64,000 nucleotides of DNA, taken from NCBI RefSeq assembly GCF_003350295.1, contig NZ_QLYY01000014.1, positions 1-64,000 of the forward strand, given 5' to 3'. The notes below the pieces were generated by a model. The model was not told the DNA's origin and searched no databases. It saw nothing but the letters and a program-made list of their open reading frames with translations. The translations under genes and the position numbers were made by a program. This DNA comes from Vibrio tetraodonis. Its GTDB lineage: Bacteria > Pseudomonadota > Gammaproteobacteria > Enterobacterales > Vibrionaceae. Position 1 is the stretch's first letter. Each line of letters starts with the position of its first letter. Below, piece by piece: positions 10,471 to 18,731 of the stretch.

Positions 10471-11712
10471 ATGAAGGTTTTTGAAAGCTTAGAATCAGAA
10501 GTAAGAAGTTATATTCGTTCATTTCCTGCGGTATTTGATACGGCGGATAATGCTCTAATATGGGATATAGAAGGCAATGAATATATCGATTTCTTTTCCG
10601 GGGCAGGAACATTAAATTATGGTCATAATCCTGATGCGATGTTGAATGCCATTTCTTGTTATCTCAGTCGAAAAGGAATATTACATAGTCTTGATAAAGC
10701 GACCATAGCAAAAGAGGCGTTTATTAAAAAATTTAATCAAATTATTCTAGAGCCAAGACAATTAGAATATAAAATTCAATTTACGGGTCCAACAGGAACC
10801 AACGCTGTGGAGGCTGCGGTTAAATTAGCACGTAGAGTCACGGGAAGAAGAAATGTTATCGCTTTCACTCGCGGCTATCACGGCTTAACGGCCGGGGCGC
10901 TTGCTCTGACGGGGAATGACTATTATCACCAGTCAACCTATGGTGGGAGAAGCGATGTCTACCATGCACCCTATGATCAATACTTTGGTTCAGAAGTGGA
11001 TACTGCTTCATACCTAAAGCAACTCATTGAAGACAGTAGCAGTGGTGTCGCTCTGCCTGCCGCTATTATCTTAGAGACAGTCCAAGGAGAGGGGGGGATT
11101 TACCCAGCTTCTAAGCAATGGCTAAACCAAATTGCGGACATATGTCAGCAGCACGATATTCTACTTATTATCGATGATATTCAAGTAGGAAACGGACGAA
11201 CAGGTAAGTTTTTTAGCTTTGAGTTTGCCAATATTACACCAGATATTGTCTGTATGTCTAAATCCATAGGGGGCGGGTTGCCATTAGCTTTAAATCTAAT
11301 CAAGCCCAAATGGGATCAATGGTTACCCGGAGAGCATACTGGTACATTTCGAGGAAACAACCTAGCATTTGTCGCCGCAACTCAACTGCTTGATTTCTGG
11401 AAAGACGCGGAGTTTTCTGCAGAAGTTGAACGCAAAGGACAGGTGATCGGCGGCCGCTTAAATGAGTGGGTTAAGGCCTTCCCTGCTTTGAATATGTCTG
11501 CTCGTGGCCGAGGCATGGTATGGGGACTTGAAATTCCCGAAAATGATGTCGCTAAGCTCATATCCAAACAGTTATTTGATGAAAAGCTCTTGCTAGAGTG
11601 CTGCGGTGCCAAGGATAGCGTTTTAAAGTTCCTTCCACCTCTCACCATTGAGCGAGACACTTTAGTGCGAGGGTTAGATAGAGTCGAAGCGGTGTTTAAA
11701 CATATTTACTAA
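10471..11712 (+). CDS. Class III PLP aminotransferase, EctB-like (diaminobutyrate--2-oxoglutarate transaminase)
   Basis: 413 residues from the ATG at 10471, which has AAGGG 6 nt upstream; an in-frame TTG at 10456 is less likely. The protein follows the EctB/DABA-aminotransferase pattern throughout: the N-terminal FESLESEVRSYIRSFP, the IIDDIQVGNGRTGKFFSFE segment with the PLP-binding Asp, and the Schiff-base Lys in MSKSIGGGLPLAL. The expected reaction is L-aspartate-4-semialdehyde plus glutamate to L-2,4-diaminobutyrate plus 2-oxoglutarate. No ectA, ectC or diaminobutyrate decarboxylase gene adjoins it, so it probably feeds diaminobutyrate to an NRPS module encoded upstream of the window, since the three visible A domains read as Gly/Ser. 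It is followed by a strong terminator. Confidence 0.85.
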   Translation: MKVFESLESEVRSYIRSFPAVFDTADNALIWDIEGNEYIDFFSGAGTLNYGHNPDAMLNAISCYLSRKGILHSLDKATIAKEAFIKKFNQIILEPRQLEYKIQFTGPTGTNAVEAAVKLARRVTGRRNVIAFTRGYHGLTAGALALTGNDYYHQSTYGGRSDVYHAPYDQYFGSEVDTASYLKQLIEDSSSGVALPAAIILETVQGEGGIYPASKQWLNQIADICQQHDILLIIDDIQVGNGRTGKFFSFEFANITPDIVCMSKSIGGGLPLALNLIKPKWDQWLPGEHTGTFRGNNLAFVAATQLLDFWKDAEFSAEVERKGQVIGGRLNEWVKAFPALNMSARGRGMVWGLEIPENDVAKLISKQLFDEKLLLECCGAKDSVLKFLPPLTIERDTLVRGLDRVEAVFKHIY

Positions 11713-11737
11713 GATGTATACTCTGTAACTATAGAAT

Positions 11738-11767
11738 AAGGGCTTAGCCTATGGGTTGAGCCCTTTT
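11738..11767 (+). terminator. Rho-independent terminator after aminotransferase gene
   Basis: AAGGGCTTAGCC pairs over 12 bp (two G-U wobbles) with GGTTGAGCCCTT around a TATG loop and runs into TTTT. It ends the exporter/aminotransferase transcript, so the downstream PPTase gene needs its own promoter or read-through. Confidence 0.8.
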
Positions 11768-11795
11768 AAATGACTGATTATAAGATGTAAATAGT

Positions 11796-12497
11796 TTGGA
11801 TAGACAAGAATTTCTAATTTCATCCCCAATAGGCTTACTTGATTTCCCCGAAACAATTGAAGTTCAACATACTGGCTTTGATATCAGTGCATACCATCAA
11901 AATTTGTTTGGCCACCATCAAGTTGATTTCCCAGGCAATCTAGGCAAGGCGGTTGATAAGCGATGCGCAGAATATCTTGCAGGACGTATTGTTGCTCGAA
12001 AGGCAATAGAGCGAATTAATAGCACTAAGCCGAAAATTGGTACACATGAAGATCGCTCTCCTATTTGGCCACAGGGATTAATTGGGTCGATTACTCACTC
12101 TGATGGAGTTGTGATAGCTGCCGTGGCAGAGCAAAAGCATCATAGATTGCTTGGTATCGACTTTGAACATTGGATGAGTGCAGAGCTCGCTGGTGAGCTT
12201 TGCGATCAGCTGTTAGATCAATCGGAAAAACAGCTGCTTTTGCAAAGTGACTTAGCATTTGAGCGTGGTGTTACCTTGATTTTTTCGCTGAAAGAAAGTT
12301 TTTATAAGGCGCTCTATCCTCATGTGAACACTTTTTTTGGTTTTGATGAGGCAAGAGTTCGCAGTATAGATACCACCAATGGAGCTTTTATCATCGAGCT
12401 TTTGACCAGCTTTGGTAAAGAATATCAACAAGGCTGGTCAATAAAAGGTTGTTTTAAGGTATTGTCTGATGGTGTACTGACCTATATCTATGGATAA
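11796..12497 (+). CDS. 4'-phosphopantetheinyl transferase, EntD-like
   Basis: A 233-residue protein with the Sfp/EntD signatures: GSITHSDG, then LGIDFEHW carrying the Mg2+-binding acidic residues, and FSLKESFYKALYP (the KES...K motif). It transfers phosphopantetheine from CoA to the carrier-domain serines of NRPSs, and the neighbouring synthetase needs three or more such modifications. The TTG at 11796 is the only credible start I see; no ATG lies in frame before the conserved region and the Shine-Dalgarno is weak, so the exact N-terminus is uncertain. Its position directly after the NRPS block argues that it is the dedicated activator of this pathway. Confidence 0.88.
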   Translation: MDRQEFLISSPIGLLDFPETIEVQHTGFDISAYHQNLFGHHQVDFPGNLGKAVDKRCAEYLAGRIVARKAIERINSTKPKIGTHEDRSPIWPQGLIGSITHSDGVVIAAVAEQKHHRLLGIDFEHWMSAELAGELCDQLLDQSEKQLLLQSDLAFERGVTLIFSLKESFYKALYPHVNTFFGFDEARVRSIDTTNGAFIIELLTSFGKEYQQGWSIKGCFKVLSDGVLTYIYG

Positions 12498-12615
12498 GCT
12501 CAGACATCTATGTATATGATTTGAAGAAAGATAATCAAATAAAAATAAACGCATACTGTTTTTATAGACAGCTCTATGGTGTATCATTCTCACTTCATCT
12601 AGAGGGGTACAATGC

Positions 12616-13029
12616 ATGAGTTTGATTTACCAAGAAACTTCACCAAATCCAAGTGAATTTTGCGATTTGCGTGTCAAGGCAGGGCTGTCGGCCAAATCAC
12701 TAAAAGCCGCTACTATCGCACTTCCAAATAGCTTGTATGCAATTTCAATTCGAGATGGTGAGCTACTTGTTGCTATGGGAAGAGTAGTAGGAGACGGGGC
12801 TTGTAATTTTGAAGTGGTGGATGTCGCGGTTGATCCTGAGTATCAAGGAAAGGGACTAGGCAGAAAGGTAATGGAGTATATTGATGGGTACTTAGCATCA
12901 GTGGCGTTGGAGGGCTCTTATGTGTCAATGATTGCTGATGAGCCTGAATTCTACCAAAAATTGGGTTATCGCTTGGTATCTCCAGCATGCCAAGGAATGA
13001 CAAAGAAGTTTAAGCCAGCAAAACAATAA
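12616..13029 (+). CDS. GNAT family N-acetyltransferase
   Basis: 137 residues with the acetyl-CoA-binding motif A as VDPEYQGKGLGRKVME and the C-terminal PEFYQKLGYRLV of small GNATs. The ATG at 12616 has GAGGGG 8 nt upstream; an overlapping ATG at 12612 is out of frame. It ends one base before the RidA gene, so the two are probably co-transcribed. The substrate is unknown. No signal peptide, so a cytoplasmic enzyme. Confidence 0.85.
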   Translation: MSLIYQETSPNPSEFCDLRVKAGLSAKSLKAATIALPNSLYAISIRDGELLVAMGRVVGDGACNFEVVDVAVDPEYQGKGLGRKVMEYIDGYLASVALEGSYVSMIADEPEFYQKLGYRLVSPACQGMTKKFKPAKQ

Positions 13030-13030
13030 T

Positions 13031-13420
13031 ATGATTCAAAAATGTCGATACGATTTTTTGCCCGCCATCGCAGGCCCATATGTACACGCAGCAAGACACA
13101 AGCAGACACTTTACATTTCCGGACTGACGGTACTTGGCACAAATGCTCAGTCAGGTGGACTGATTGAACAAACTGAGGAAGTGTTGTCCCAGATATCACA
13201 AATACTTGAGGCTGAAGCCTGTGCCATATCTGACTTAATCAAGCTAACCATATTTGTCACCGATATTAGTTTACTTTCATCGATAAGAGAGCAGCTATTT
13301 GCTTTTTACCAAAGGCACTTACCTGCTTGTTCCTTGGTGGAAGTTTCAGCATTGATTTACCCCGATTTGCAGATAGAAATTGAGGCCATTGCTGGGCTTG
13401 AACATACCCACGGGATGTAA
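13031..13420 (+). CDS. RidA/YjgF/Rid family protein
   Basis: 129 residues with the Rid-fold pattern: YVHAARHKQTLYISGL near the N-terminus, QTEEVLSQISQILE in the middle, and a C-terminal CSLVEVSALIYPDLQIEIEAIA. Family members act as imine/enamine deaminases that clear reactive 2-aminoacrylate-type intermediates. The usual catalytic Arg of RidA (near R105, in an RxxV context) is not evident here: the strand reads SLVEVSAL. It may therefore belong to a non-deaminating Rid subgroup. It sits one base after the GNAT gene, suggesting translational coupling. Confidence 0.85.
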   Translation: MIQKCRYDFLPAIAGPYVHAARHKQTLYISGLTVLGTNAQSGGLIEQTEEVLSQISQILEAEACAISDLIKLTIFVTDISLLSSIREQLFAFYQRHLPACSLVEVSALIYPDLQIEIEAIAGLEHTHGM

Positions 13421-13459
13421 CACCCATATCTAAACCCATTTTTACAAGGATGTTGGCTG

Positions 13460-14380
13460 ATGGCCAAAAGGATTATTTTTGTGCACGGCCGTGCGCAAAA
13501 ACCATCGAAAGATGATTTACAACAGCTTTGGTATGAAGCAATCAACCATGGATTATTAAGAGATGTTGGCCTGCAAGCCTTGGAACAGTTTCAGGAGATC
13601 AACAAAGATTTCATTTATTACGGTGATTTGTCGAATGACTTTTTGCAGCAGCCAATGGAAGATATAGGGTTACGTTATCAATCACTGGAAAGACTTAAAA
13701 GCTACACCAAGCAGCAGTTTAATAAAGCGTCATATCACGCACTAACTCAAGCAGGTTTTCTTAAAGAGGCGCTGGCAGATATTTTTTCTGCTCCGCTAGG
13801 AAAGCTTGGTGTCGCCACTCCCTTAATAAAACTTGTTGCTCCGGACATGGCTCATTATTGGAATGGTGACTCCTATTTCGCGAGTGATGTAAGAAGTCGC
13901 CTAACACCTACGCTTAAGCAAGCGTTAGACAGAGGGGATGATATTATGCTTGTCGGCCACAGTTTAGGCTCTATGATTTGCTTTGATAATCTCTGGAAGC
14001 TCTCTCACTATGGTGAATATCGTCGACTGTATGGCGCTGATAAAAAAGTAAATCTCTTTGTAACCTTGGGATCTCCCTTGGCAGATGAAAACGTCAAACA
14101 ACAGCTTAAGGGAAGCAGAAACCGAGGATTTAAAAAGTACCCAACCAATGTTAGAAGATGGTGTAACTTTGCCGCAGAAGATGACTTTATTTCTCATGAT
14201 ACTCGTGTAAGCAATGATTATGACGAGATGTCTAAGTTAGGTCTACTTAAAGCCCCTATTGAAGATTTTCATATCTACAACCTGACCGTTATGGAAGGGC
14301 GGTCCAATCCTCATGCATCGATTGGATATTTAATTCATCCAGACTTCATCTCTGTGGTTAATCATTGGATTAATAATTAG
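13460..14380 (+). CDS. Alpha/beta hydrolase fold protein
   Basis: 306 residues. It begins KRIIFVHGRAQKPS, the first strand and oxyanion-turn HG of the hydrolase fold, and carries the nucleophile elbow LVGHSLGSM at about residue 168. A late His (DFHIYN or NPHASIGYL) could complete the triad. No signal peptide is seen, so cytoplasmic. AAGGA precedes the ATG at a suitable distance. The substrate cannot be deduced; it is of the type annotated in Vibrio as a hypothetical serine esterase/lipase. It is the last gene of the short GNAT-RidA-hydrolase run. Confidence 0.75.
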   Translation: MAKRIIFVHGRAQKPSKDDLQQLWYEAINHGLLRDVGLQALEQFQEINKDFIYYGDLSNDFLQQPMEDIGLRYQSLERLKSYTKQQFNKASYHALTQAGFLKEALADIFSAPLGKLGVATPLIKLVAPDMAHYWNGDSYFASDVRSRLTPTLKQALDRGDDIMLVGHSLGSMICFDNLWKLSHYGEYRRLYGADKKVNLFVTLGSPLADENVKQQLKGSRNRGFKKYPTNVRRWCNFAAEDDFISHDTRVSNDYDEMSKLGLLKAPIEDFHIYNLTVMEGRSNPHASIGYLIHPDFISVVNHWINN

Positions 14381-14568
14381 ATGATATAGAGTTCTGGTTG
14401 AGAAAACTCACCAGTAGAGATAGAGAAAATGTCGATGAAATTGAGAGGTATGTAAAAGTTTGTAACTAATAACTTGCTCTATCACTTATATCTATAAATC
14501 AGGTATTTATCATTGGATGCTGATCACCTAAGTTGTGTTGCAAATTTGTTGACAATGAAGGAGTTGCA

Positions 14569-15786
14569 GTGATCTTACCGTTTAAGAAATACGCCTATCT
14601 ATCAGGCCTATTGATCTCATGTTTGTTTGCTCAAGCTAATGCCTCACCAGATAATATCAAACTAGGAGGTGAGGCCTTTGAGCAATCGATGGGGGCTTGC
14701 TCGGATTATCATGTCACCTTGAGTCTCAATACTGACGATTGTGGAGCAGAGACAAGCTGGAAGATTAGAAATAACCAAGATAAGACTCTGTATACGGGAT
14801 CGGGTTATGACAATAATCAGAACTACCAAAAGTTAATGTGTCTAGAGGCTGGCCAGTACACGCTTGAATTTTTGGATTCAGAGGGGGATGGTATCTGTTG
14901 TCAATTTGGCGAAGGTGCTTACAGTTTAAGACTTAATGAGCAGGAGCTGGTCTCTGGTGGAAGATTTGACGACTCTATTGAGCACCACTTTGTTCTGGGT
15001 GAGAAGAGTGGTGAAGGCAAAGATTATTATCAGTCAGCACAGGGAAAATCAGGTTATGAGCTGAAAACCGCATTACACAATATTATCAAAAATCATCAGC
15101 GGCAAAGTTATTCGGCAGTATGGAGTTTGGTCAAATCAGCAGATATTGATCGCTACTATGAGAATGATGGCAGTATCCTTGATATATATTCGGAAAATGT
15201 ATCAGCGCCAGATTCAATCAACTATGTCGCTAGAGTTGACCAGTGCGGTAACTACCGTCGTGAGGGAGACTGCTATAATCGAGAGCACTCTTTTCCTAAG
15301 AGCTGGTTTGGCGGTAAAGTCGCGCCGATGAATACTGATGGCCATCATCTTTTTGCTTCAGATGGCTATGTGAATGCAAAGCGGGGTAATTGGCCTTTTG
15401 GAGAGGTCGGTGTGGCGACTTATCAATCATCAAATGGATCCAAGCTTGGTTATGCGACGAGCGATTTAAACTACACTGGAACCGTATTTGAGCCAGTTGA
15501 TCAATTTAAAGGCGATCTTGCGCGTGTATATTTTTACATGGCAACACGCTACGAGCATGACATTGCTTACTGGGAAGGCAACACCAGTAGCTCTGATGCA
15601 GTGCTTAATGGAACCTCAGATCAAGTTTTTGAATCATGGGCACTTGAGATGTTCAAACGCTGGCACTTAAGTGACCCTGTTGACCAGAAAGAGCGAGATC
15701 GAAATGAAGCGGTGTTTCAATTTCAGAACAACCGCAATCCTTTTGTTGATCACCCAGAATTTGTTGAGCAAATTTGGGGGCATTAA
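14569..15786 (+). CDS. Secreted endonuclease I family nuclease with N-terminal Cys-rich domain
   Basis: I take the GTG at 14569 as start because AAGGAG sits 7 nt upstream and a signal peptide follows directly (ILPFKKYAYLSGLL... to ANAS); a TTG at 14533 would add 12 non-signal residues. The mature protein has an extra domain (~25-140) containing DSEGDGICCQFGEGAYSL, a Cys- and Asp-rich pattern met in secreted marine bacterial proteins. The Endonuclease_1 domain (~150-400) follows, with CYNREHSFPKSWF and TDGHHLFASDGYVNAKRGN, the His/Asn metal-site motifs of BsnI/EndA-type nucleases. It probably degrades extracellular DNA or RNA for nutrients or biofilm release. It stops 12 bp before the convergent GNAT gene. 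Confidence 0.88.
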   Translation: MILPFKKYAYLSGLLISCLFAQANASPDNIKLGGEAFEQSMGACSDYHVTLSLNTDDCGAETSWKIRNNQDKTLYTGSGYDNNQNYQKLMCLEAGQYTLEFLDSEGDGICCQFGEGAYSLRLNEQELVSGGRFDDSIEHHFVLGEKSGEGKDYYQSAQGKSGYELKTALHNIIKNHQRQSYSAVWSLVKSADIDRYYENDGSILDIYSENVSAPDSINYVARVDQCGNYRREGDCYNREHSFPKSWFGGKVAPMNTDGHHLFASDGYVNAKRGNWPFGEVGVATYQSSNGSKLGYATSDLNYTGTVFEPVDQFKGDLARVYFYMATRYEHDIAYWEGNTSSSDAVLNGTSDQVFESWALEMFKRWHLSDPVDQKERDRNEAVFQFQNNRNPFVDHPEFVEQIWGH

Positions 15787-15798
15787 CTGACTATGATT

Positions 15799-16326
15799 TC
15801 ACAGTGATTGAATTGGCAGATAGAACTCCTTTATGAAGTCATTCTGGGGTTCTGTCTGTTTAAACCCAAGCTTAGATAGCACGGAGATACTGCTTTTATT
15901 CCAAGTATGGACGCCTGCCCAAATACTGCCTTTGTAGCCTATATCTATGGTGTATCTGAGTACGTCTCTGCACATGGTTGTCGCATAGCCACGCCCCCTT
16001 TTTTCTGGTGCCACCCAATAGGCGAGCGCAACATCTTTAAGCCTCGGAAGGAGTGTGACTTGCCCAACAAGTGATAAGTCCACCCGATGTCGGCATGTCC
16101 AGACAAAACATTCATTCGTTTGCCAGTCTCTAGACCGATCCCCACACCATTGCCTTGCTTTATTGAGCGTATCAAGTTTTGAAAGGGCTAAGTCTGGATG
16201 AAATGCATTAGCACTGAAGGCATCAAATAACTCCTTACCATCAGAAGCGCAAACTGGCTTAAACATCAGGTTTGAGGTGGTAAAAATACTGTTTTGTATC
16301 CTTATATTGGGTAATTCAATTTGCAT
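15799..16326 (-). CDS. GNAT acetyltransferase, RimJ/RimL-like
   Basis: 175 residues; the motif VALAYWVAPEKRGRGYATTM followed by GVHTWNKSSISVLSKLGFKQTE is the typical acetyl-CoA loop and Asn-Ser helix of the Acetyltransf_3 (RimL-type) group, which modify protein N-termini or small amines. It is convergent with the endonuclease gene and divergent from betI. Function beyond the family is unknown. Confidence 0.82.
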   Translation of the reverse strand: MQIELPNIRIQNSIFTTSNLMFKPVCASDGKELFDAFSANAFHPDLALSKLDTLNKARQWCGDRSRDWQTNECFVWTCRHRVDLSLVGQVTLLPRLKDVALAYWVAPEKRGRGYATTMCRDVLRYTIDIGYKGSIWAGVHTWNKSSISVLSKLGFKQTEPQNDFIKEFYLPIQSL

Positions 16327-16629
16327 AATAAAATAATATTGTCATTAGTTCTCTAATTATTGGTTCTGGAGTGATTCCTAGGTGCAAGCAAGGGCTATTA
16401 AACCGTTAAGTTAAACTAGTGCTGATTTTCTTCGATTAACTGTATGTTTATCAGCTTGTTATAGGTAATTACAAGTAAATAATCGCTGGAAAGATATGAG
16501 TTTCCCCCCGTTTTGTATCACTTATGAACGGTCATATGTATCATTTTTATGATAATTGATTTGAACTCTAATTAATAATCAGGCATTTTATTTTTAATCG
16601 AACGTTCAATTAAAAAAGGAAAAGGGTTA
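16327..16629. promoter_or_regulatory. Intergenic region between GNAT gene and betI
   Basis: A 303-bp AT-rich spacer holding the divergent promoters of the minus-strand GNAT gene and the plus-strand bet operon. The one clear element is the palindrome listed separately at 16594. I see no small gene in it. Confidence 0.6.
16594..16613. promoter_or_regulatory. Palindromic BetI operator candidate
   Basis: TTAATCGAACGTTCAATTAA is a 20-bp palindrome with one mismatched pair, centred on AACGTT. It lies 17 bp upstream of the betI start and overlaps the leader before the AAAAGG ribosome site. BetI represses its own operon in gammaproteobacteria and TetR-family dimers bind such palindromes, so this is the likely choline-responsive operator. 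The assignment rests on position and symmetry. Confidence 0.7.
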
Positions 16630-17226
16630 ATGCCTAAGGTAGGGATGCCTGATATTAGAAAGCCTCAGTTGGTTAATGCGACTATGTCTGTGATAGACAG
16701 AGTGGGTTTGCACGGTGCAAGTGTTGCGTTAATTAGCAAAGAAGCGGGCGTATCGACGGGAATCATTAATCACTATTTCGGGGGTAAGCAAGGTTTATTG
16801 CAAGAGACAATGCGAGAAGTCCTTCGTCAGCTGTCTCATACGGTAAAATCACGTCTTAGCCAACTACCGAAGAATGAGCACCACCAGAGGATAAACGCCA
16901 TTATAGATGGTAACTTCGTGGGCTATCAGGCAGAAAATAAAGTGGCAAAAACATGGCTGGCGTTTTGGTCGCATTCTATCCATGACCCACAGTTGAAAAG
17001 ACTTCAAAGAGTCAATGAAAAACGACTTTTATCTCACCTGAAAACCGAACTTAAAGCCTTGTTTGATAGTGAGCAAGCGGAGATTGTTGCCCATGGAATC
17101 GCGGCATTAATCGACGGCATTTGGTTACGAGGAACACTCAACCCTGGTGGTATTGATGCCAGTAAAGCTCGATTGATTATTAATGACTATTTAGACAATC
17201 AACTAAACCACTACTCAAGAAAATAA
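16630..17226 (+). CDS. betI: Choline-responsive TetR-family repressor BetI
   Basis: 198 residues. The N-terminal [19 protein letters not shown] and the HTH segment [28 protein letters not shown] match BetI closely, and the length is typical (~195-200). It is the first gene of betI-betB-betA-choX-choW-choV, with 19 bp to betB. It represses betaine synthesis when choline is absent. A palindromic operator candidate sits just upstream, indicating autoregulation. Confidence 0.95.
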   Translation: MPKVGMPDIRKPQLVNATMSVIDRVGLHGASVALISKEAGVSTGIINHYFGGKQGLLQETMREVLRQLSHTVKSRLSQLPKNEHHQRINAIIDGNFVGYQAENKVAKTWLAFWSHSIHDPQLKRLQRVNEKRLLSHLKTELKALFDSEQAEIVAHGIAALIDGIWLRGTLNPGGIDASKARLIINDYLDNQLNHYSRK

Positions 17227-17245
17227 ATAAAGTGCTAAACATAAG

Positions 17246-18706
17246 ATGAAAATGAAATCTCAGTATATCGATGGTTGTGCATGCTATGCCACATCAAACG
17301 AAACTTTTATCACCTACAACCCAGCAAATGGCGAGCCACTGGCAGAGATAGGTCAATCAAATGTTGACGATTTACACATGGCAATTGAGTCTGCTAAGAA
17401 AGGCTTTCAAATATGGTCTGCGATGACGTCTACCGAGCGCAGCCGCATTTTATTGAAGGCGGTCGAGATCCTTCGCCAGCGAAATGATGAGCTTGCTGCA
17501 CTGGAAGTTGCAGATACTGGAAAGCCTTTGCAAGAAGCCATTGCAGTCGATATTACAACAGGTGTAGATGTCATAGAATATTATGCTGGACTTGCTGTTG
17601 GCTTGCAGGGCGAGCAGCAACCGCTAAACGAAAGTCAGTTTTTTTATACTCGACGTGAGCCGCTTGGAATATGTGCTGGGATAGGGGCTTGGAATTATCC
17701 TATCCAAATTGCAATGTGGAAATCTGCGCCTGCTTTAGCAGCCGGTAATGTGATGATATTTAAACCCTCTGAAGAAACGCCGCTTTCCGTTTTAAAACTG
17801 GCGGAAATCTTTACACAAGCTGGTTTGCCGGATGGTGTATTTAATGTGGTGCAAGGTGATTATCGAGTGGGACAAATGCTGACAGCGCACCCTGACATTG
17901 CCAAAGTATCATTTACTGGTGAATCGGGTACGGGCAAGGCTGTTATGGCCGATAGCTCAGCAACGCTCAAACATGTCACTATGGAGCTTGGCGGTAAATC
18001 GCCTATGGTGGTGTTTGAGGATGCCAAACTCGATGATGCCGTATCAGCAGCCATGGTCGCGAATTTCTACACCCAGGGTGAAGTGTGCACTCATGGAACC
18101 AGAGTTTATGTGCATGAGTCTCTGTATGAGGCTTTTTTGAGCCAATTAAAACAAAGAACCGAAAAACTGATTGTCGGCGATCCTATGGATATGGATACCC
18201 AAATTGGTTCGCTAATTTCGCGTCAGCACCTTGATAAAGTATTAGAAGCGATTGAAATGGCTAAAAAAAGCGGTGCCAAACTGCTGATTGGTGGTAATCA
18301 AGTGACTGACAATGGGCTGTCTAAAGGTAATTTTGTCGCTCCTACCGTCTTTTATGATTGCTCGGATGACATGCCTCATGCCAAAAATGAAATCTTTGGC
18401 CCTGTGATGTCTGTGCTTAAGTTCTCAGATGAACAAGAGGTGATTCGACGCGCCAATGATACTGACTATGGTTTAGCGGCTGGGGTGTTTACTCAAGATC
18501 TGGCTAAAGCTCATCGAGTGATTCACCAGTTAGAAGCAGGGATTTGCTGGGTGAATACTTGGGGTGACTCTCCGGCTCAAATGCCAGTGGGTGGCTACAA
18601 GCATTCAGGTCTTGGCCGAGAAAATGGTCCGGAAACTTTGCGTCACTATACTCAGACCAAAAGCATATTAGTTGAGCTGGGCCCTTACCAAAGCCCCTAT
18701 GCCTAA
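17246..18706 (+). CDS. betB: Betaine aldehyde dehydrogenase
   Basis: 486 residues, the full length for BetB. Aldehyde dehydrogenase motifs are intact: [34 protein letters not shown], the general-base Glu in MELGGKSP, and catalytic Cys281 in GEVCTHGTR. It oxidises betaine aldehyde to glycine betaine with NAD(P)+ in the cytoplasm, the second step of osmoprotectant synthesis from choline. It lies between betI and betA with short gaps (19 and 25 bp), consistent with a single mRNA. Confidence 0.97.
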   Translation: MKMKSQYIDGCACYATSNETFITYNPANGEPLAEIGQSNVDDLHMAIESAKKGFQIWSAMTSTERSRILLKAVEILRQRNDELAALEVADTGKPLQEAIAVDITTGVDVIEYYAGLAVGLQGEQQPLNESQFFYTRREPLGICAGIGAWNYPIQIAMWKSAPALAAGNVMIFKPSEETPLSVLKLAEIFTQAGLPDGVFNVVQGDYRVGQMLTAHPDIAKVSFTGESGTGKAVMADSSATLKHVTMELGGKSPMVVFEDAKLDDAVSAAMVANFYTQGEVCTHGTRVYVHESLYEAFLSQLKQRTEKLIVGDPMDMDTQIGSLISRQHLDKVLEAIEMAKKSGAKLLIGGNQVTDNGLSKGNFVAPTVFYDCSDDMPHAKNEIFGPVMSVLKFSDEQEVIRRANDTDYGLAAGVFTQDLAKAHRVIHQLEAGICWVNTWGDSPAQMPVGGYKHSGLGRENGPETLRHYTQTKSILVELGPYQSPYA

Positions 18707-18731
18707 GCCATTGTGACTTAAGAGGTGAGAG

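Noticed and set aside
10471..11712. Ectoine biosynthesis locus
   Set aside because: Only the ectB-like gene is present; neither ectA nor ectC adjoins it, and the NRPS/exporter context explains it better.
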